A stretch of 15,657 nt of DNA, taken from an uncultured Eubacteriales bacterium (lineage in GTDB: Bacteria; Bacillota; Clostridia; Oscillospirales; CAG-272). The notes under the pieces were generated by a model that saw nothing but the letters and a program-made list of their open reading frames with translations, searched no databases and had not been told where the DNA came from. Position numbers and translations under genes: made by a program. Below, piece after piece: positions 7,463 to 15,240 of the stretch; the stretch's first letter is position 1; every line of letters starts with the position of its first letter. The stretch spans positions 1-15,657 of the forward strand of contig CATYXQ010000043.1 of the NCBI GenBank assembly GCA_958414825.1, given 5' to 3'.

Positions 7463-8523
7463 CAGTTCTTACCTCCCATCAACGCGAGAAATTGATCGAA
7501 CAAAAAACCGGTATCTTTCGGTCCTCCGCAGGCTTTCGGATAAAACTGCACGGAGAACGCGCGTTCCTCCGGATACTCGATACCCTCACAGGTACCGTCA
7601 TTTACATTGACAAAACTGATCCGACCATCGGAAAAGCTTTCCGCTACAACCGCATAGCCGTGGTTTTGACTGGTAATATAAGTACGCGCACCGTCCACAC
7701 GCCGTACCGGCTGATTTGCGCCCCGATGCCCGTATTTGAGCTTAACAGTCTTTGCGCCGTGGGCAAGCGCCAAAAGCTGATGTCCGAGACAAATTCCGAA
7801 AATCGGAACCTTGCCTGACAGCTTGCGAAGTTCGCCGATTTCATATGTATTCTCTGCCGGATCTCCGGGACCGTTGGAAAGCACAACTCCATCCGGCCTC
7901 AGCGCAAGTATTTCTTCCGCCGAAGTCCCCGCGCCGACTACCGTAACGCTGCATCCCCGCTTTTGCAATTCCTGCACGATACTATGCTTTGCGCCGTAAT
8001 CAATCAACGTCACGCGATACCGTTCGTCCCCGTCAGCATAAAAAATTTCGGGAGCGTGAACCGTCACAGCCCCAACGGCGTCCGAAACACGATAATTCCG
8101 CACGAACGCAATGTCTTCGGGAACAGATTTTACTATCGCCGCGTTCATCACGCCTTTTTCCCGAATCATGCGGGTGAGGCGCCGCGTATCCACGCCGCAA
8201 ATGCCCGGAATGCCCCGCTCACGCAGAAATGTGTCCAGATCATACTTCGACCGGAAATTAGACGGCGTTTCGCACCACTGCCGCACGACATATCCACGGA
8301 GAGCGCATTCCCCTTCAAAATCCTCAGGAATCATCCCATAATTTCCGATCAGCGGAAAAGTCTGCAAAACGATCTGCCCATAATAGCTGGGATCCGTCAG
8401 AGTTTCAATATACCCACACATTCCGGTGGTGAACACCAGTTCACCGACACTTTCGACATCGGCGCCGAACGCCGTGCCCTCAAAGACCGTGCCGTCCTCC
8501 AAAATCAAATAAGCTTTGCTCAT
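7462..8523 (-). CDS. carA: Carbamoyl-phosphate synthase small chain (glutaminase subunit)
   Basis: CarA normally releases ammonia from glutamine and channels it to CarB. The 353-residue product begins MSKAYLILEDG, the usual N-terminus. The frame is open up to 8616, but that would overlap argF, and GAGGG (8529-8533) lies five bases before the ATG at 8523. The CPSase small-chain domain (about 1-150) and class I amidotransferase domain (about 170-345) are complete. LSNGPGDP (215-222), nucleophile Cys245 in GICLGHQ, and KYGHRGANQPV (263-273) are present. The catalytic His-x-Glu of the usual FHPEA motif reads FYPKA, giving Tyr328 and Lys330, so two of three triad residues are missing while the surrounding sequence is well conserved. 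Glutamine hydrolysis may be lost, with CarB using free ammonia. The stop overlaps the carB start (TGATG), indicating coupled translation. Confidence 0.95.
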   Translation of the reverse strand: MSKAYLILEDGTVFEGTAFGADVESVGELVFTTGMCGYIETLTDPSYYGQIVLQTFPLIGNYGMIPEDFEGECALRGYVVRQWCETPSNFRSKYDLDTFLRERGIPGICGVDTRRLTRMIREKGVMNAAIVKSVPEDIAFVRNYRVSDAVGAVTVHAPEIFYADGDERYRVTLIDYGAKHSIVQELQKRGCSVTVVGAGTSAEEILALRPDGVVLSNGPGDPAENTYEIGELRKLSGKVPIFGICLGHQLLALAHGAKTVKLKYGHRGANQPVRRVDGARTYITSQNHGYAVVAESFSDGRISFVNVNDGTCEGIEYPEERAFSVQFYPKACGGPKDTGFLFDQFLALMGGKN

Positions 8524-8528
8524 GTCGT

Positions 8529-8533
8529 CCCTC
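8529..8533 (-). promoter_or_regulatory. Ribosome-binding site deciding the carA start
   Basis: GAGGG on the minus strand lies five bases before the ATG at 8523. The ATG at 8535 is too close to the upstream GGAAAG, and farther upstream starts would run into argF. Confidence 0.65.
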
Positions 8534-8600
8534 ATCTTTCCAATTGCCTCTGCACCGCTGCATGGATGTTCCGGCGCCGGCAAAAATCTTGTTTCGTACT

Positions 8601-9506
8601 TTATTCCGAAAGGCACTTAACGAGTACGGCCTTCTGTGCATGAAGGCGATTTTCCGCCTCCTCAAAAATCTCATCGGCATGCGCTTCAAATACCGCCGAC
8701 GTAATTTCTTCCTCACGGTGCGCGGGCAGGCAGTGAAGCACCATCGCGCCCGGCTTTGCCGCATTCATAACGGTTTCATTGATCTGATATCCGTTGAAGA
8801 TCTCTGCGCGTGCCCGCGCCTCTTCTTCCTGTCCCATGGAAGCCCAGACGTCGGTATACAGAACGTCCGCATCTGCGGCGGCGCCCAAAATATCATCGGT
8901 ACACAAAAAGGTTCCGTAGTCGTTTGCCCATTTCAGAATCCCAGCATCGGGCTGATGCGTCTTCGGGCAGGCAACGGCCACCGACATGCCCATTTTGATA
9001 CCGCCGACGATCAGAGAATTTGCCATGTTGTTCCCGTCTCCGATAAAGCAGAGCTTTTTGCCGGCAAGATTGCCCCGTTTCTCCCGGATGGTCATCAAAT
9101 CGGCCAGCACCTGACAGGGATGGCAGTAATCGGTCAAACCGTTGATGATCGGAATCGAACCGACGCGCGCCAGCGTTTCAACCTCTTCCTGCGCAAATGT
9201 GCGAATCATAATGCCGTCCAAATACCTGGAAAGTACGCGCGCCGTATCCTCCACCGGTTCTCCGCGGCCGATTTGAAGATCGCGCGAACTGAGGAACAGC
9301 GCATGTCCGCCAAGGTCGTACATACCGACCTCGAAGGAAACACGGGTGCGCGTAGAGGATTTCTCAAAAATCATTCCAAGCGTCTTTCCGCGGAGCAGGT
9401 GATGCTCAATGCCGTTTTTCTTCTCATATTTGAGTTGATCGGCCAAGTTGAGAATATCGGTGATCTCTTCTTTGGAAAGATCCATCAGCTTCAGCAAATG
9501 TTTCAT
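8601..9506 (-). CDS. argF: Ornithine carbamoyltransferase
   Basis: Condenses ornithine with carbamoyl phosphate to citrulline in the cytosol, sixth step of arginine synthesis. The 301-residue protein has all family signatures: SSTRTR (50-55) binding carbamoyl phosphate, HPCQ (129-132), the ornithine-loop segment DVWASMGQE (219-227) and HCLPAHR (258-264) with the catalytic cysteine. Length is typical. The start ATG overlaps the argD stop by four bases (ATGA), and AAGGAG lies seven to nine bases upstream inside argD, so the pair is translationally coupled. A 77-bp gap separates it from carA, the widest spacing between argH and carB. That gap contains the palindrome CCGGCGCCGG at 8571-8580 and no T-tract, so the operon probably continues through it. 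Confidence 0.97.
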   Translation of the reverse strand: MKHLLKLMDLSKEEITDILNLADQLKYEKKNGIEHHLLRGKTLGMIFEKSSTRTRVSFEVGMYDLGGHALFLSSRDLQIGRGEPVEDTARVLSRYLDGIMIRTFAQEEVETLARVGSIPIINGLTDYCHPCQVLADLMTIREKRGNLAGKKLCFIGDGNNMANSLIVGGIKMGMSVAVACPKTHQPDAGILKWANDYGTFLCTDDILGAAADADVLYTDVWASMGQEEEARARAEIFNGYQINETVMNAAKPGAMVLHCLPAHREEEITSAVFEAHADEIFEEAENRLHAQKAVLVKCLSE

Positions 9507-10663
9507 ATCAGCGCTCCTTTGATTACCTGCACAGCCTGCTCAAGCAGACTGTTTTCTATATTCAGCGGCGGCAGAAGCCGCAGCTTATCTTTCGCCTTGA
9601 TAACCAGCACCCCCGACGCACGGCACTTTTCGATTACCGCACCTGCGTCCTGCACCGGCTTGATTCCGAGCATCAGTCCCATACCGGTCATATTCTGCAC
9701 CCCCGGCGCGTTGCCGAGCGCATCAAACAGATACTTCGACTTTTCCCGCACGCCCGCAAGCAGCGCTTCGTCTATGCGGCTGATGATGCTGACAGCGCCC
9801 GCGGCGGCAACCGGATTGCCGCCGAATGTGGAACCGTTCAGGCCCGGCGTAAATACATCGGCAGCGCGCGCGCCGAGCAGCGTCGCGCCGATCGGCAGAC
9901 CGCCGCCAAGTCCCTTTGCCGTCGTAACAACGTCCGGCGTGATTCCGAGATTCATATAGCCGTAAAGCGCGCCGCTTCGCCCGTTGCCGATCTGCACCTC
10001 ATCGCACATGAGAAGAAGATCCTGCTCCCGCGCAAGCTGCTCGGCGGCCTTGGCAAACGCAGAGTCAAGCGGAAGCACGCCTCCCTCTCCCTGCACCGCC
10101 TCTATCAGGATTCCGGCGGTCTTATTTGAGCGAACCACGCGACAAAGATCCTCAATATTATTCGCCTCTGCATAGGCAAACCCCAGCGGCATCGGCCCAA
10201 AATGCGCATGAAAAGCATCCTGTCCAGTCGCGGCCAACGTCGCGAGCGTGCGCCCATGAAAACTGTTTTTCAGCGTGACAATCACGTTATATTCTTCGCC
10301 GCGCCGCTCTGCCGCGTATTTGCGCGCCGCTTTGATCGCGCATTCGTTGGCCTCCGCACCGGAATTGGAGAAAAAAACTTTTTTCATCCCGGTCTTTCGG
10401 CAAAGCAGTTCGGCAAGCTTTGCGCACGGCGCGGCATAATACAAATTGGACGTATGCTGAAACGTATTCAACTGCGCCGTAACGGCGGAAATCCACTCCG
10501 CATCCGTATATCCAAAAATATTGACGCCGATGCCCGTGCCGAGGTCAATGTATTCCCTGCCGTCCGCGCCTCGGCAGAGCGCGCCGTGTCCGGAAACGAT
10601 TTCCAGAGGAAAACGCGCATAGGTATTGGCAATATAGGTACGATCCAGTTCAAATGTGTTCAT
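9503..10663 (-). CDS. argD: Acetylornithine aminotransferase
   Basis: A class III PLP-dependent transaminase that converts N-acetylglutamate semialdehyde to N-acetylornithine using glutamate. The 386-residue product shows NSGAEANE (100-107) for cofactor phosphate binding, SFHGRT (134-139), EAVQGEGG (188-195), DEVQ (221-224) contacting the PLP ring, Lys250 in TTAKGLGGG as the Schiff-base lysine, and GSTFGGNP. The segment after DEVQ reads IGNGRSG rather than the usual TGIGRTG, a mild departure. The ATG at 10663 is preceded by a GAAAGG site and lies 28 bp after argB. The same enzyme class can serve as succinyldiaminopimelate aminotransferase in lysine synthesis, but the operon points to arginine. 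Confidence 0.96.
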   Translation of the reverse strand: MNTFELDRTYIANTYARFPLEIVSGHGALCRGADGREYIDLGTGIGVNIFGYTDAEWISAVTAQLNTFQHTSNLYYAAPCAKLAELLCRKTGMKKVFFSNSGAEANECAIKAARKYAAERRGEEYNVIVTLKNSFHGRTLATLAATGQDAFHAHFGPMPLGFAYAEANNIEDLCRVVRSNKTAGILIEAVQGEGGVLPLDSAFAKAAEQLAREQDLLLMCDEVQIGNGRSGALYGYMNLGITPDVVTTAKGLGGGLPIGATLLGARAADVFTPGLNGSTFGGNPVAAAGAVSIISRIDEALLAGVREKSKYLFDALGNAPGVQNMTGMGLMLGIKPVQDAGAVIEKCRASGVLVIKAKDKLRLLPPLNIENSLLEQAVQVIKGALI

Positions 10664-10691
10664 TTTTATACGCCTTTCTCCGCACGGCCGA

Positions 10692-11570
10692 TTACGCGCG
10701 CCTCGGTTTATAGGAACCGGATACGAACATAGTTCCGATCCCCTCGTCGGTCAGCGTCTCAATCAGAATCGCATGCGGTATGCGCCCGTCGATAATAAAT
10801 ACTCTTTCCACGCCCCGGCGAATCGCCTCGGTGCAGCACTCAATTTTCGGAATCATGCCGCCGGAAATCACACCGCCGCGGATAAGTTCGGGTACGTCGC
10901 TGACATAAATTTTATGAATCAGCGTAGACGGGTCGTCCTTGTCCCGCAAAATGCCGCTAATATCGGTCATGGAAATCAGGCTCACAGCCGACAGCGCCGC
11001 AGCGATTTTTGCCGCAGCCGTATCCGCATTGATGTTATAGCTGTTGCCCGCAGCGTCGCAGCCCACCGTGGCAATCACCGGAATATATCTCTTATCCAAA
11101 ACATCGAGAATAATCTGAGGATTGACGTCGGTAACCTCGCCGACAAATCCGAGACGGGTATCCTTTGCGCGCGCCTCGATCATATGGCCGTCAATGCCGC
11201 AAAGCCCAACCGCGCGGCCGCCCTTGGTATGCAGAAGATTGACCAGATTCTTATTGATCTTGCCGGCCAGCACCTGCTGAACAATCTCCATGCTCTCTCC
11301 GTCGGTCACGCGGAGGCCGTCCACAAATGCACTCTCTTTTCCCACCCGGGAAAGCATTTCCGTAATCTCCGGTCCGCCGCCGTGTACCAGAACCACCCGA
11401 ACGCCGATCAGCGACAAAAGAACAATATCGCCCATGACGGCTTCTCTCAGTTCCTCGCTGATCATCGCGTTTCCGCCGTATTTGACCACAACAATCTTAT
11501 CGGTATATTCCTGTATATACGGCAGCGCCTCGATCAAAACGCCGGCTCGCTGTGCGTTTGTCAGTTCCAT
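10692..11570 (-). CDS. argB: Acetylglutamate kinase
   Basis: Phosphorylates N-acetylglutamate, the second step of arginine synthesis. The 292-residue amino-acid kinase has KYGGNAM (30-36) with Lys30, HGGGPEI (63-69), GLRVTD (85-90), NINADTA (179-185) and GGMIPK (237-242). An N-terminal segment of about 25 residues before the first strand resembles the extra helix of hexameric, arginine-inhibited kinases. His266, Glu271 and Gly277 in the C-terminal IPHAILIETLTDEGIGT region match the pattern seen in arginine-sensitive members. Feedback inhibition by arginine is therefore inferred. The ATG lies 10 bp after argJ, and the AGGAGG site overlaps the argJ stop (TGAGGAGG). Confidence 0.97.
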   Translation of the reverse strand: MELTNAQRAGVLIEALPYIQEYTDKIVVVKYGGNAMISEELREAVMGDIVLLSLIGVRVVLVHGGGPEITEMLSRVGKESAFVDGLRVTDGESMEIVQQVLAGKINKNLVNLLHTKGGRAVGLCGIDGHMIEARAKDTRLGFVGEVTDVNPQIILDVLDKRYIPVIATVGCDAAGNSYNINADTAAAKIAAALSAVSLISMTDISGILRDKDDPSTLIHKIYVSDVPELIRGGVISGGMIPKIECCTEAIRRGVERVFIIDGRIPHAILIETLTDEGIGTMFVSGSYKPRRA

Positions 11571-11580
11571 CCTATCCTCC

Positions 11581-12792
11581 TCAGGTACGGTAGTCCCCGT
11601 TAATTTTCACATAATCATAGGTCAGATCGCATCCCCACGCGGTCGCTTTCGCTATGCCGCTGCCAAGGTCAATTAAAACGCCGATCTCCTCGCAAAGCAG
11701 GATATTTTTTGCCTCTTCTTCGGAGAACGGAATGCCCGCGCCGCCCGCACAGACTTTAATACATCCGGCGCTGCTTTCAAAAGCGACCGAAATTTTGGAT
11801 ACGTCCACATCGGCGTCGCTGTATCCGATGGCGCAGAGCACGCGCCCCCAGTTTGCGTCCGCGCCGAACATGGCGGCCTTGAAGAGCGAAGAGCAAATTA
11901 CGCTTTTGGCAACTGTCTTTGCGGTTTGTTCGTCCTTCGCGCCGCTGACCGTACACTCGAGCAGTTTGGTCGCGCCCTCGCCGTCGCCGGCAATCCGGCG
12001 GCATAGATACACCGTCACGGTATTGAGCGCCCGCATAAATGCTTCAAAATCCGCTCCCTCTTCGGTGATACACGGATTTCCCGCCATGCCGTTGGCCATT
12101 ACGGTTACCATGTCGTTTGTAGAAGTATCCCCGTCCACGCTGAGCATGTTGAAACTCTTATCCACATCGCCCGAAAGCGCTTTTTGCAGCATCGCGGGCG
12201 AAATGGCGCAGTCGGTCGTAATAAACACAAGCATCGTCGCCATATCGGGATGAATCATGCCGGATCCTTTGGCAATCGCGCCGATGCGGCATTCCACGCC
12301 ACCGACCGTGAAGCACACGGCAATCTCCTTGCGCTTTGTATCAGTGGTCATAATGCCCTCTGCGGCAAAGTCGGAATGGTCTCCGAGTCCGAGACAGAGT
12401 TCACGCATACCCGCTTCAATCGGTGAAATATCGAGCGGCTGTCCAATGACGCCGGTAGACGCCACAACAACGTCGGCAGCCGCAATACCGAGTTCTTTGC
12501 CGGCGAGCCCGCACATGCGCGCAGCCACTTCTACGCCGTTAGCGTTGCAGGTATTGGCGTTGCCGCTGTTGCAGAGAATCGCCTGCGCATATCCGTCGGC
12601 GATATTGGTCTTTGTAACTATGAGCGGCGCGCCTTTGACCAAATTTTTTGTATAAACGCTGGCGCATACCGCGCGCTTTTCGCTGTATATGAGTGCGAGA
12701 TCGCGTTTTTTCTTGTTCTTGCGGATACCGCAATGGATACCGTTTGCCGTAAATCCTTTTGCGGCGCAAACGCCGCCCTCAATCTGTTTCAT
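11581..12792 (-). CDS. argJ: Ornithine acetyltransferase (glutamate N-acetyltransferase)
   Basis: Moves the acetyl group from N-acetylornithine to glutamate, releasing ornithine and regenerating N-acetylglutamate. Many members also use acetyl-CoA, which would fit because no argA or argE is visible, but the dual activity cannot be read from sequence. The 403-residue precursor carries the self-cleavage motif KGSGMIHPDMATML, with cleavage expected between Ala185 and Thr186. Thr186 becomes the N-terminal nucleophile of the beta chain. STGVIG (112-117) supplies the oxyanion hole, and the C-terminus ends YDYVKINGDYRT as in the family. The ATG is preceded by AGGAGA eight bases upstream and lies 11 bp after argC. 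Confidence 0.97.
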   Translation of the reverse strand: MKQIEGGVCAAKGFTANGIHCGIRKNKKKRDLALIYSEKRAVCASVYTKNLVKGAPLIVTKTNIADGYAQAILCNSGNANTCNANGVEVAARMCGLAGKELGIAAADVVVASTGVIGQPLDISPIEAGMRELCLGLGDHSDFAAEGIMTTDTKRKEIAVCFTVGGVECRIGAIAKGSGMIHPDMATMLVFITTDCAISPAMLQKALSGDVDKSFNMLSVDGDTSTNDMVTVMANGMAGNPCITEEGADFEAFMRALNTVTVYLCRRIAGDGEGATKLLECTVSGAKDEQTAKTVAKSVICSSLFKAAMFGADANWGRVLCAIGYSDADVDVSKISVAFESSAGCIKVCAGGAGIPFSEEEAKNILLCEEIGVLIDLGSGIAKATAWGCDLTYDYVKINGDYRT

Positions 12793-12803
12793 CTATCTGT
12801 CTC

Positions 12804-13736
12804 CTAAAGTTCAAGCGCTTCACAAGGATCCGCACCCATGACGATGTTCATACATTCGACTGCGGCGCCCGACGCGCCCTTGCCGAGGTTGTCATAGCGC
12901 GCAACCGCCAAAATCCGCTCATCGTTGCCGAATACCGAAATTTCCATTGCGTCTTTTCCGCACAGACGAAGAGCCGACAAAAAGCCGTTCTCGTCCGCCT
13001 CCTCGGTATAGCGCACAACCGATCCGCGATAAAGCCCCGCATACGCGGCGCGAATATCCGCCGCGGTTTTTCCGGGCGCAAGCTGCTCGCGAAACAGCGG
13101 AAGCGTAACGACCATTCCGCTGTAAAAATCCGAAACAATCGGAGAAAACACAGGTGCATACGCAAGTCCCGTCACCGCCTGCATTTCAGGCAGGTGCTTA
13201 TGCGTCTGCGCAAGCGCATACTGACGCGGCGCCGAAAGCATCTCGTCCCGCCCCTCGCGCTCATAGTCGGCAATCATATTTTTGCCGCCGCCGCTGTATC
13301 CGGTCACCGAATGAAAGCTGAGAAGCGCATCGCTTGGCAAAATCCCCGCTGAAATGAGCGGATAAACCAGCGCGATAAAGCCGCTGGCATGGCATCCCGG
13401 CACCGCAATACGCCTGGATGCGCGGATCTTTTCGGCAAAAGCGGCGCCGAGTTCCGGAAATCCGTATGCAAACGCCGGATTCGTGCGGTGCGCAGTCGAG
13501 GCGTCAATCACGACCGTGCGGTCGTTTTCCACCATTGAGACCGCTTCAATGGCCGCCGCGTCGGGCAGACACAAAAATACGATGTCGGCTGCGTTCAGGG
13601 CCGCGCGCCGTGCCGAAGCGTCCTTGCGCATCTCCTCAGGCAGGCCGATCAGTTCGACGTCCGACCGACCGAGCAAACGCTCGCGGATCCGCAGTCCCGT
13701 CGTCCCCGCACTGCCGTCTATAAATACTTTCTTCAT
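12804..13736 (-). CDS. argC: N-acetyl-gamma-glutamyl-phosphate reductase, type 2
   Basis: Reduces N-acetylglutamyl phosphate to the semialdehyde with NADPH. At 310 residues it belongs to the shorter, divergent second class of ArgC rather than the usual 340-350-residue class. An N-terminal Rossmann fold carries GSAGTTG (8-14). The catalytic cysteine is Cys115 in PGCHASGF, and GYSGGGK (146-152) and KHLPEM are class features. The ATG overlaps the argH stop by four bases, with GGAG eight bases upstream inside argH. The argJ ATG follows 11 bp after its stop codon. No missing residue was noticed. Confidence 0.95.
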   Translation of the reverse strand: MKKVFIDGSAGTTGLRIRERLLGRSDVELIGLPEEMRKDASARRAALNAADIVFLCLPDAAAIEAVSMVENDRTVVIDASTAHRTNPAFAYGFPELGAAFAEKIRASRRIAVPGCHASGFIALVYPLISAGILPSDALLSFHSVTGYSGGGKNMIADYEREGRDEMLSAPRQYALAQTHKHLPEMQAVTGLAYAPVFSPIVSDFYSGMVVTLPLFREQLAPGKTAADIRAAYAGLYRGSVVRYTEEADENGFLSALRLCGKDAMEISVFGNDERILAVARYDNLGKGASGAAVECMNIVMGADPCEALEL

Positions 13737-15106
13737 TTCAAAAGCTCCGTGATAAACTTTTCCTGCGCCGCAAAAGACGCAGCCGAAGTGCCGCCGGCCG
13801 AAATCCGGCGCGCTACGCAGGATTCAAGGCTGATCTCCTCGTATACATCTTCTCCGAACAGTTCCGAGAACTGCCGGTAGGTCTCAAGGGGCAGCTTATC
13901 CAGCACTGTGCCGTGCGCAATCGAATACGCAACCAGCTGACCGACGATTTTATACGCGCTCCGAAAAGGCATTCCGCGCCGAACCAGATAATCCGCAACA
14001 TCGGTCGCATTTATAAAACCGCCCTGCGCCGCGCGGTACATGGCGTCCGAATGCACATGCATTGTATCGATCATCGGCGCAAACACGCGCAAACACATCT
14101 TAACGGTGTCTACGCTGTCAAAAATCGCCTCTTTATCCTCCTGCATATCCTTGTTGTAGGCCAGCGGGAGACCTTTCAGCATTGTAAGCGTCGCCATCAG
14201 ATTGCCGAATACACGCCCGCTCTTTCCGCGCACAAGCTCCGCCATATCCGAATTCTTTTTCTGCGGCATAATGCTGGAACCGGTTGTATATGCATCGTCC
14301 AGTTCCACAAACCGGAACTCCCAGCTGGACCACAGAATAATCTCCTCCGAAAAACGGGACAGATGCGTCATCAAAAGCGCCATGGCACTTTCAAGCTCCA
14401 CGCAGAAATCCCGGTCAGAAACGCCGTCCATGCTGTTGAGCGAAATGGAATCAAAACCAAGCGCCGCCGCCGTCATTTCCCGGTCCGTCGGATAAGTCGT
14501 TCCCGCAAGCGCACAGCAACCGAGAGGTGAAACATTCATCCGGCGCACAGCATCCTCAAAACGGCCGATGTCCCGTGCAAAGCTCATGGCATACGCCATC
14601 AGATGATGCCCGAATGTGACCGGCTGCGCCCTTTGAAGGTGCGTATACCCCGGCATGATCGTATTTTGATTGGCTTTTGCGACCGAAACAATCGAACGCA
14701 GAAGCGCCTGAATCAGTTCGACAATCTCTTCGCTCTCGCGGCGCAGATACATACGCAGATCCAGCGCAACCTGATCGTTACGCGAGCGCGCGGTATGCAG
14801 GCGTTTGCCCACATCGCCGATCCGACGGGTCAGTTCCGCCTCGCAGAACATATGTATATCCTCGGCGCGCTCGTCAATTGCAAGCGCTCCGCTTTCAATA
14901 TCGTCAAGTATCTCTCCGAGCGTCTTGATAATCAGTTCGCTGTCCTTTGCCGGAATAATTCCCTGCTTTCCGATCATGGCCGCATGTGCGATTGATCCCT
15001 CAATATCCTCACGGTACATTCGCTTGTCAAAACGGATCGAAGAATTAAAATCATCCGCAATTTGATCCAGCGCCCCAGCCGAACGCCCCGCCCACATCTT
15101 ATCCAT
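13733..15106 (-). CDS. argH: Argininosuccinate lyase
   Basis: Splits argininosuccinate into arginine and fumarate, the last step of the pathway. The 457-residue protein belongs to the fumarase/aspartase superfamily. It shows TARSRNDQV (105-113), GYTHLQRAQP (153-162) with the catalytic-base region around His156, and the signature GSSIMPQKKN (276-285) bearing the mobile-loop serine. Its mainly helical fold and length are normal. The frame also opens at a TTG (15112), but GAGG at 15114-15117 lies seven bases before the ATG at 15106, so the ATG is chosen. Its stop overlaps the argC start. A 134-bp spacer with a strong hairpin separates it from argG. Confidence 0.97.
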   Translation of the reverse strand: MDKMWAGRSAGALDQIADDFNSSIRFDKRMYREDIEGSIAHAAMIGKQGIIPAKDSELIIKTLGEILDDIESGALAIDERAEDIHMFCEAELTRRIGDVGKRLHTARSRNDQVALDLRMYLRRESEEIVELIQALLRSIVSVAKANQNTIMPGYTHLQRAQPVTFGHHLMAYAMSFARDIGRFEDAVRRMNVSPLGCCALAGTTYPTDREMTAAALGFDSISLNSMDGVSDRDFCVELESAMALLMTHLSRFSEEIILWSSWEFRFVELDDAYTTGSSIMPQKKNSDMAELVRGKSGRVFGNLMATLTMLKGLPLAYNKDMQEDKEAIFDSVDTVKMCLRVFAPMIDTMHVHSDAMYRAAQGGFINATDVADYLVRRGMPFRSAYKIVGQLVAYSIAHGTVLDKLPLETYRQFSELFGEDVYEEISLESCVARRISAGGTSAASFAAQEKFITELLK

Positions 15107-15113
15107 CGTCAAA

Positions 15114-15117
15114 CCTC
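15114..15117 (-). promoter_or_regulatory. Ribosome-binding site deciding the argH start
   Basis: GAGG on the minus strand, seven bases upstream of the ATG at 15106. The TTG at 15112 is only one base away from it and cannot use it. Confidence 0.6.
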
Positions 15118-15158
15118 AGTGTCCAAAATTTCGGGTTCAAACCCGCTGTATCCCTCGC

Positions 15159-15186
15159 AGCCGCCGCATGAAAAAGTGCGGCGGCT
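15159..15186. repeat. Perfect 10-bp hairpin in the argG-argH spacer
   Basis: AGCCGCCGCA (15159-15168) and its exact complement TGCGGCGGCT (15177-15186) enclose the loop TGAAAAAG. In the operon direction the stem is not followed by T residues, so it should not terminate. It may protect or demarcate argG and argH segments of the mRNA. Confidence 0.7.
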
Positions 15187-15200
15187 TTGCCCGCGTCTTC

Positions 15201-15218
15201 GCGCACGCGGCGCACGCG
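15201..15218. repeat. Two tandem 9-bp copies of GCGCACGCG
   Basis: GCGCACGCG occurs at 15201-15209 and again at 15210-15218 in the argG-argH spacer, followed by CG. It is a short GC-rich duplication with no coding role and no recognised function. Confidence 0.6.
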
Positions 15219-15240
15219 CGGCTATTGTCGGAATATTTTC

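Noticed and set aside
8544..9959. Plus-strand open frame of 471 codons, longer than argF
   Set aside because: It is antisense to argF and argD, which carry complete catalytic motifs. Its product resembles no family.
15132..15145. GGTTCAAACC segment resembling a tRNA T-arm
   Set aside because: The stem is only four pairs with a six-base loop, and neighbouring sequence is the argH start. No acceptor, D or anticodon arm can be drawn.
15159..15186. Hairpin considered as a terminator inside the operon
   Set aside because: In the operon direction no T-tract follows the stem.
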